From: Mesobacillus subterraneus
GTDB taxonomy: Bacteria; Bacillota; Bacilli; Bacillales; Cytobacillaceae
Direction: 5' to 3'
Assembly: GCF_023715485.1 (NCBI RefSeq)
Contig: NZ_JAMBOF010000006.1
Location: 186,001-250,000 of the forward strand
DNA length: 64,000 nucleotides
Of the stretch, positions 60,028-64,000 are shown in pieces. The stretch's first letter is position 1. Every line of letters begins with the position of its first letter. A program made the translations under genes and the position numbers. The notes beneath the pieces are model-generated. The model was not told the DNA's origin and did no database searches. It saw only the letters and a program-made list of their open reading frames with translations.

Positions 60028-60058
60028 GAGGTGCTCGATCATTGATCAAGCACCTTTT
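60028..60058. terminator. Terminator shared by queuosine operon and ABC permease operon
   Basis: AGGTGCTCGATCA and TGATCAAGCACCTTTTG form a long imperfect hairpin. It overlaps the last codons of the convergent permease gene. Confidence 0.75.
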
Positions 60059-61058
60059 GTTCTATAGGATTAAATTTTCCAGGGCTAATGTCTCTTTTTA
60101 CTGTTTCTGTGTTCATTTCCAGCTTATTTTTAGAGAAGACGCTGTACTGCTCCATTTTCCCTTCTATATTAGCGACCAGTTCATTTTTTATGACATTCAC
60201 CAAAATGAAGATAATCAACAACATCCCCAGTGAGCTGAAAGCAACCCAGGGAGCGTTTTTTAGGGTCCAAAAATTTTGCCCAGTAAGTCCTGCAAGTTCG
60301 TTCGTAATTGATTTATTATATGGCGTATTATATATTTTTTCTTTATGAGGGCCGCCAAGGAAAAGAGTGAACATTGCCAGGCCCATCAAAATTTGCAATG
60401 TCTGAAGAACCTGCTGAACAAACATAATGACAAGCTGCGGTTTTAGATGGGGCAAAATCTGCTTCATAATAATATGCAGTTTGCTGCCACCCAATAGATA
60501 AGAACTCATCACATATGACTTTGATTTGATTTCATTGACAAAATCTGTTGTGAAGAAAAATACCGTCGGGAAACCAAGCAGAAATAACACAATAAGCTGG
60601 AATTCAATCTTTACGATTATGGGAATTTCATTATACAGAAATATTACTGGGTCCATTAAAAGGACGCCGATTAGCAGTAGCGGAACATAGTGAAAAGGCA
60701 GAAAAAATGCTTTGAACATTGATTTACATGCTGGCATCCATGTTTCAACAATCATACCCAATAATGATCCTATAACCACCCTCATAAATGACACAACTAA
60801 AACCGCAGCAAACGTGTACTTGAGTCCATCGATTATAAGAAGCAGATTATCCCGTCCATCCCGGTCGGTTCCGAGCGGGTATTCTTTGCTTGGTGGATAA
60901 GGAGGATTTTCAATTACTTTTCCATTTTCATCATAAAGCTGGTTGATCATGGTGCGATAATCTTCAGGGCCTACAAAATCGTATAGAATACTGCTTATCA
61001 AAAAGACGAGAAGTATGCCCAGACTTATTTTGGTTTTTTTATAGTTTTGTGTTCTCAT
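60039..61058 (-). CDS. ABC transporter permease, DppC/OppC-like
   Basis: 339 residues with about six helices. The family landmark YPLGTDRDGRDNL at about residues 60-72 is intact, and a permease EAA-like loop (YVMSSYLLGGSKLHIIMKQILPHLKPQL) lies at about 182-209. It should form a channel with the DppB-like protein encoded upstream, whose gene it overlaps by four bases (ATGA). A roughly 45-residue hydrophilic C-terminal tail is unusual. No ATPase or binding-protein gene is in this stretch, so the substrate (peptide, nickel or other) cannot be given. Confidence 0.82.
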   Translation of the reverse strand: MRTQNYKKTKISLGILLVFLISSILYDFVGPEDYRTMINQLYDENGKVIENPPYPPSKEYPLGTDRDGRDNLLLIIDGLKYTFAAVLVVSFMRVVIGSLLGMIVETWMPACKSMFKAFFLPFHYVPLLLIGVLLMDPVIFLYNEIPIIVKIEFQLIVLFLLGFPTVFFFTTDFVNEIKSKSYVMSSYLLGGSKLHIIMKQILPHLKPQLVIMFVQQVLQTLQILMGLAMFTLFLGGPHKEKIYNTPYNKSITNELAGLTGQNFWTLKNAPWVAFSSLGMLLIIFILVNVIKNELVANIEGKMEQYSVFSKNKLEMNTETVKRDISPGKFNPIEQKVLDQ

Positions 61059-61981
61059 AACGGCAGTGCACCCCGTTTCCTGATGACAGTCACTTTAACA
61101 ATGAATTTTACTAGGTACTCAAGCAGGATCACAGGAAGAACAAACATGACAATACTATAAATCAGAGGCAGGACATGTTCGCCCCTGAACATCTGCATCA
61201 TGATTAGGTTAGTATGAGCTGTTTCGTAATAATACATATGCTCTACCAGCACAAGATTAGAAAGCAGCATGTATAAGATGATCCTGAATTTAATAATGAA
61301 TACAGGCAAAATATTTCCGGTCAAATGAATAAGGTATACGTAGCTTTTTCTTAGACCTTTGGCAAATCCAAATTGGATATAATGTTCTTGTTCTTCATCC
61401 TCCATGCTCTTCAATAAAAACAATCCAAAGAGAATCGCGGGCAGGAAAGAGATCACAATAACCGGAAAAGCGATTGGCTGGGTTGAACCAAGTCCATACA
61501 TAGGAAAAATTTTAAAGTTATATTCTTTAAGAAGGATAATGTTAAGCATATTAATGGCAAATATGAACACAAGGTCGGGCAATCCTTCAAAGAAATCAAG
61601 AAACTGATGGAGCTTCCTCCTTAGATTGACAGGGGAGAGCATGGTAATGATAGAAAGAATACTTCCTACGGTTATTATTATGGCTAGAGAGATTCCAAGA
61701 ATCGTATGGGAATGCAGGAAGCCATCCAATACCGTCGGGTTTGATGCGTATTCTATAAAGCTTTTTGGGGTGAAATCCATAAATTGATTTAGAACATATT
61801 TAAGCTGCTTATAAAACCCATCAAATGAGAAGCCTAAATGTTCCCCTTTCTTTTTATTAAAATCAAACAAATATATAAAGGATAGGAAAAATGCAATTCC
61901 CAGAATGAAGGTTCCTGTCATGACTAAGTAATAAGCTGTTTTTTTAATTATCTTTAAAAAAGTCCTCGAATTTATTTTCAT
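61055..61981 (-). CDS. ABC transporter permease, DppB/OppB-like
   Basis: 308 residues with six helices. The EAA-like loop is HYIQFGFAKGLRKSYVYLIHLTGNILPVFI at about 215-245, with the pattern of OppB-type permeases, though the classical EAAR start is altered to IQFGFAKG. AGGAGA lies 7 bases before the ATG. First of a two-gene permease operon; translation of the second gene is coupled through the ATGA overlap. Confidence 0.78.
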   Translation of the reverse strand: MKINSRTFLKIIKKTAYYLVMTGTFILGIAFFLSFIYLFDFNKKKGEHLGFSFDGFYKQLKYVLNQFMDFTPKSFIEYASNPTVLDGFLHSHTILGISLAIIITVGSILSIITMLSPVNLRRKLHQFLDFFEGLPDLVFIFAINMLNIILLKEYNFKIFPMYGLGSTQPIAFPVIVISFLPAILFGLFLLKSMEDEEQEHYIQFGFAKGLRKSYVYLIHLTGNILPVFIIKFRIILYMLLSNLVLVEHMYYYETAHTNLIMMQMFRGEHVLPLIYSIVMFVLPVILLEYLVKFIVKVTVIRKRGALPL

Positions 61982-62046
61982 GAGAATTCTCCTTTCAGAC
62001 TTTTTAAATTTCTACACGATGGTAAAAAAAACCTTTTTAAAATAAA

Positions 62047-62075
62047 AAAAACTCCTTTCGATTGAAAAGAGTCTA
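62047..62075 (-). terminator. Terminator of the SDR gene
   Basis: On the minus strand, ACTCTTTTC, loop, GAAAGGAGT, then a T-run. Confidence 0.7.
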
Positions 62076-62078
62076 ATG

Positions 62079-62909
62079 TTATTTATATAACTTCTTCGTT
62101 AGGAATTTCTCGATCACTTTCCAGGGGAGGAGATTTTTAAGCAGGATTGTCCTGTTTACTCCTTTGCCGATCGGATACCTTAATCGGCTTTTTTCGCTGG
62201 CTGATGCAATCTTCGTTACAAGCATGGCGACTTCCTGAGGATGGCCATACTGCGTTTCTCCTTTCTTAACCTCTTTAAGGATTGCAGCCATTGATGAATT
62301 GTAGGGTGACTGTTGTCCCAATTGGACATTTTCAATGCTTGACCAAATATTTGTGTTATATGATCCAGGCTCAACAAGAATAACATCGATACCAAAGGGT
62401 CTAAGCTCCAGCCGCAGACTTTCGCTAAATCCCTCCAAAGCATGTTTCGAGGACACATAAGCGGACAATCCAGGAAAGCCAAACCTGCCGCTGATGCTGC
62501 TCATATTGATAATTTTTCCTGAGCCCTGTTGCCGCATAGCAGGTATGATTGCCTGCGCGACAGCAACCGCCCCAAAGAAATTTGTCTCAAATTGAACTCG
62601 ATATTCATCCAGCGAAAGCTCCTCACAAAAACCGCCTTTGGCAAAACCCGCATTATTCACAAGCAAGTCCACTGAATTGATATCCTCTATATAAGCTTTA
62701 AATCCATTTATTGAAGCAGCAGAAGTGACATCCAGCGGATAAACATCGATAAATTCGGTTAGTTTTTCAGCTTTGGCTATTTCCAGCAAACTGTCTGCCT
62801 TCTGCAGGTCTCGCATCGTTGCGATTACATTAAATCCGGATCTAGCTAACTCGATTGCAATCAGCTTCCCAAAGCCGCTCGACGATCCAGTGACAATTGC
62901 GTTTTTCAT
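62079..62909 (-). CDS. Short-chain dehydrogenase/reductase
   Basis: 276 residues from the ATG at 62909, 6 bases after AGAAGGAG; an ATG at 62930 lies before that site. Rossmann motif NAIVTGSSSGFGKLIAIELA, VNNAGFAKGG, Ser in INMSSISGRFG, and YVSSKHALEG as the Tyr-x-x-x-Lys. VEPGSYNTNIW follows. A classical SDR of the retinol/DltE-like type; the C-terminus (KNLLPWKVIEKFL) is like those of YqjQ/YdfG-type oxidoreductases. Substrate unknown. Single gene, divergent from des. Confidence 0.85.
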   Translation of the reverse strand: MKNAIVTGSSSGFGKLIAIELARSGFNVIATMRDLQKADSLLEIAKAEKLTEFIDVYPLDVTSAASINGFKAYIEDINSVDLLVNNAGFAKGGFCEELSLDEYRVQFETNFFGAVAVAQAIIPAMRQQGSGKIINMSSISGRFGFPGLSAYVSSKHALEGFSESLRLELRPFGIDVILVEPGSYNTNIWSSIENVQLGQQSPYNSSMAAILKEVKKGETQYGHPQEVAMLVTKIASASEKSRLRYPIGKGVNRTILLKNLLPWKVIEKFLTKKLYK

Positions 62910-63174
62910 ACTATACTCCTTCTGCAACATCTTTTTAGACCATTCTACAGTTTAAAAATACATTTGAATATGTAACTTTGCTTGTTCAGCGAAAAAAATG
63001 GATTAATTTAAAATTTTTTTACATTCAAGGCGTTGAATCCTAAGTGTTTTAATAAAGCGTTAAAAAATTGCAGGAAAAATGAATTCTAAAAAATTTAACA
63101 GCAAATAATATTACCTGGTAACAATACAAAAAAACCGCTATATATAAGGATTTAAAGGGAAATTTTTATCCGAA

Positions 63175-63204
63175 CATGACATTTGTCATGTGTCACATAT
63201 GACA
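63175..63204 (+). promoter_or_regulatory. Tandem palindromes, probable DesR operator of des
   Basis: CATGACA-TT-TGTCATG (63175-63190) is a perfect palindrome, and TGTCA-CATA-TGACA (63191-63204) abuts it with no gap. In B. subtilis, phosphorylated DesR binds such adjacent TCATGACA-type sites upstream of des to induce it in the cold. Here they lie about 9 bases before the -35 region, as expected for an activator. Confidence 0.75.
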
Positions 63205-63212
63205 CCTGCTAC

Positions 63213-63241
63213 TGCACAAAAGCATTTCCCTTATTTATAAT
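63213..63241 (+). promoter_or_regulatory. Probable sigma-A promoter of des
   Basis: TGCACA at 63213-63218 and a perfect TATAAT at 63236-63241, 17 bases apart. The weak -35 element is in keeping with an activator-dependent promoter. Confidence 0.65.
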
Positions 63242-63281
63242 TTGGTTAACTAACAAATCCGAAAGGGGAAATTTTATCAAG

Positions 63282-64000
63282 ATGACAACTCACAACGCAA
63301 AAGAACTTAGAAAACAGGTCGCCCCTTATGAAAGCTCAAACACAAAGGACAGCATCATTCAAATGCTGAATACAATCGTGCCATTTTTGGCATTTTGGTT
63401 CTTGGCTTATCAGAGCCTTGCCATTTCCTACTTGCTGACACTGGCATTTGCTGTGCTTGCGGCAGGATTTATGATCAGGATCTTCATTATTTTTCATGAC
63501 TGCACACACCATTCGTTCTTTAAAAATCGTAAAGCCAACAAAGTAGTTGGCACATTGACTGGAGTATTGACGCTGTTCCCATATAGCCAGTGGGGTCATG
63601 AACACTCCGTCCACCATGCAACAAGCAGCAATTTGGACAAACGTGGCACGGGAGATATTTGGGTAATGACAGTTGATGAATATTTGGCTGCTCCATCATT
63701 GCAGAAGCTTGCTTACAGAATGTACCGCAATCCTTTTGTCATGTTTGTATTGGGACCGATTTATCTAGTGTTGATCACCAACCGTTTCAATCGTAAAGAT
63801 GCAAGACTTAAGGAACGATTGAATACCTATCTGACTAATGTATTGATTTTTGGCATCTCTGCCCTGCTTATATGGGCAATTGGCTGGGAAGCTTTCTTGA
63901 TGGTAGAGGGACCGATTTTCTTCATTGCTGGTATGTTTGGCATCTGGTTGTTCTATGTTCAGCATACTTTTGAAGATTCTTATTTCGAAGGAGACAAGGA
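63282..64000 (+). CDS. des: Des, delta-5 acyl-lipid desaturase, 3' end outside window
   Basis: 239 residues are visible; the gene runs out of the window in frame. They align by eye with B. subtilis Des almost throughout: FLAFWFLAYQSLAISYLLTLAF, the first histidine box FHDCTHHSFF, VLTLFPYSQWGHEHSVHHATSSNLDKRGTGDIW with the second box, and FYVQHTFEDSYFEGDK at the edge. Four helices are visible. It inserts a double bond into membrane phospholipid acyl chains to restore fluidity at low temperature. ATG with GAAAGGGG about 13 bases upstream. Controlled by the DesR-like sites upstream; desK and desR are not in the window. Confidence 0.95.
   Translation, partial: MTTHNAKELRKQVAPYESSNTKDSIIQMLNTIVPFLAFWFLAYQSLAISYLLTLAFAVLAAGFMIRIFIIFHDCTHHSFFKNRKANKVVGTLTGVLTLFPYSQWGHEHSVHHATSSNLDKRGTGDIWVMTVDEYLAAPSLQKLAYRMYRNPFVMFVLGPIYLVLITNRFNRKDARLKERLNTYLTNVLIFGISALLIWAIGWEAFLMVEGPIFFIAGMFGIWLFYVQHTFEDSYFEGDK

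Larger units (their letters stand above)
62910..63281. other. Divergent regulatory region between SDR gene and des
   Basis: About 370 AT-rich bases without a gene. The part near des holds two abutting palindromes (63175-63204) and a promoter (63213-63241). No coding frame. Confidence 0.6.

Noticed and set aside
1-64000. CRISPR arrays, phage genes or complete insertion sequences
   Set aside because: No regularly spaced repeats, no phage structural or integrase genes and no transposase gene were found on reading both strands.

Overview
The window looks like a chromosomal segment of an endospore-forming Bacillaceae bacterium of the Bacillus/Mesobacillus type. The evidence is AT-rich DNA, strong AGGAGG-type ribosome binding sites with frequent TTG and GTG starts, dense rho-independent terminators, and typical Firmicute families: YndM, YitT, YwbE, YrzB/DUF1292, RsbRD, a Spo0E-type phosphatase, a preQ1-I riboswitch and the DesR-type desaturase promoter. 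The closest parallel I can name from knowledge is the marine Mn(II)-oxidising Bacillus sp. SG-1, because of the mnx genes. No rRNA, CRISPR array, phage block or complete insertion sequence was seen. One tRNA-Arg(CCT) is present.

Layout. 1-8.0 kb: a truncated amino-acid permease, DUF2512 and PAP2 membrane proteins, tRNA-Arg, two YitT paralogues, DUF1292, an acetyltransferase, a CPA2 antiporter and YwbE. 8.0-8.7 kb: two tandem 247-bp miniature elements, each flanked by its own perfect 8-bp target duplication. 8.8-19.6 kb: an anchored unknown protein, RsbRD, a HAD phosphatase, an intracellular beta-helix protein, an ArAE-type exporter, an M48 peptidase with ankyrin repeats next to an RDD protein, a glycerophosphodiesterase, a DMT-type transporter and a Clp-N/GNAT fusion. 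19.8-28.9 kb: one gene for a 3035-residue exported subtilase with a PQQ-type propeller and five repeated modules. 29.2-32 kb: PEP carboxylase. 32-48.9 kb: small metabolic and membrane genes, including an unlisted 52-residue Spo0E-family protein, signal peptidase I, an HD-GYP phosphodiesterase, an ATL-type MGMT protein, a cyclic-phosphate receiver protein, MazG-like, hotdog, SDR, AKR and nucleotidyltransferase genes.

49-56.8 kb is the most distinctive region. It is a manganese-oxidation (mnx) cluster: a MnxD-position protein, MnxE, MnxF and the giant multicopper oxidase MnxG, followed by an additional related gene. A convergent Cys/His-rich protein lies beyond it, and a divergent pair of paralogous membrane proteins lies upstream. 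Five small proteins around MnxG share what reads as one small-barrel (Sm/SH3-like) pattern. A sigma-K-like -10 element precedes the operon, consistent with mother-cell expression and a spore-surface enzyme.

57.5-60 kb: a preQ1-I riboswitch controls queC-queD-queE and a VUT-family transporter; queF is not in this run. 60-64 kb: two overlapping peptide/nickel-type ABC permeases with no visible binding protein or ATPase, an SDR enzyme, and the start of the cold-induced desaturase des behind two abutting palindromes that resemble DesR sites. Three dispersed repeat families run through the intergenic regions: the 247-bp miniature element and fragments, a GGCTCTTTTCG-ended short element, and a 116-bp folded repeat in two copies.
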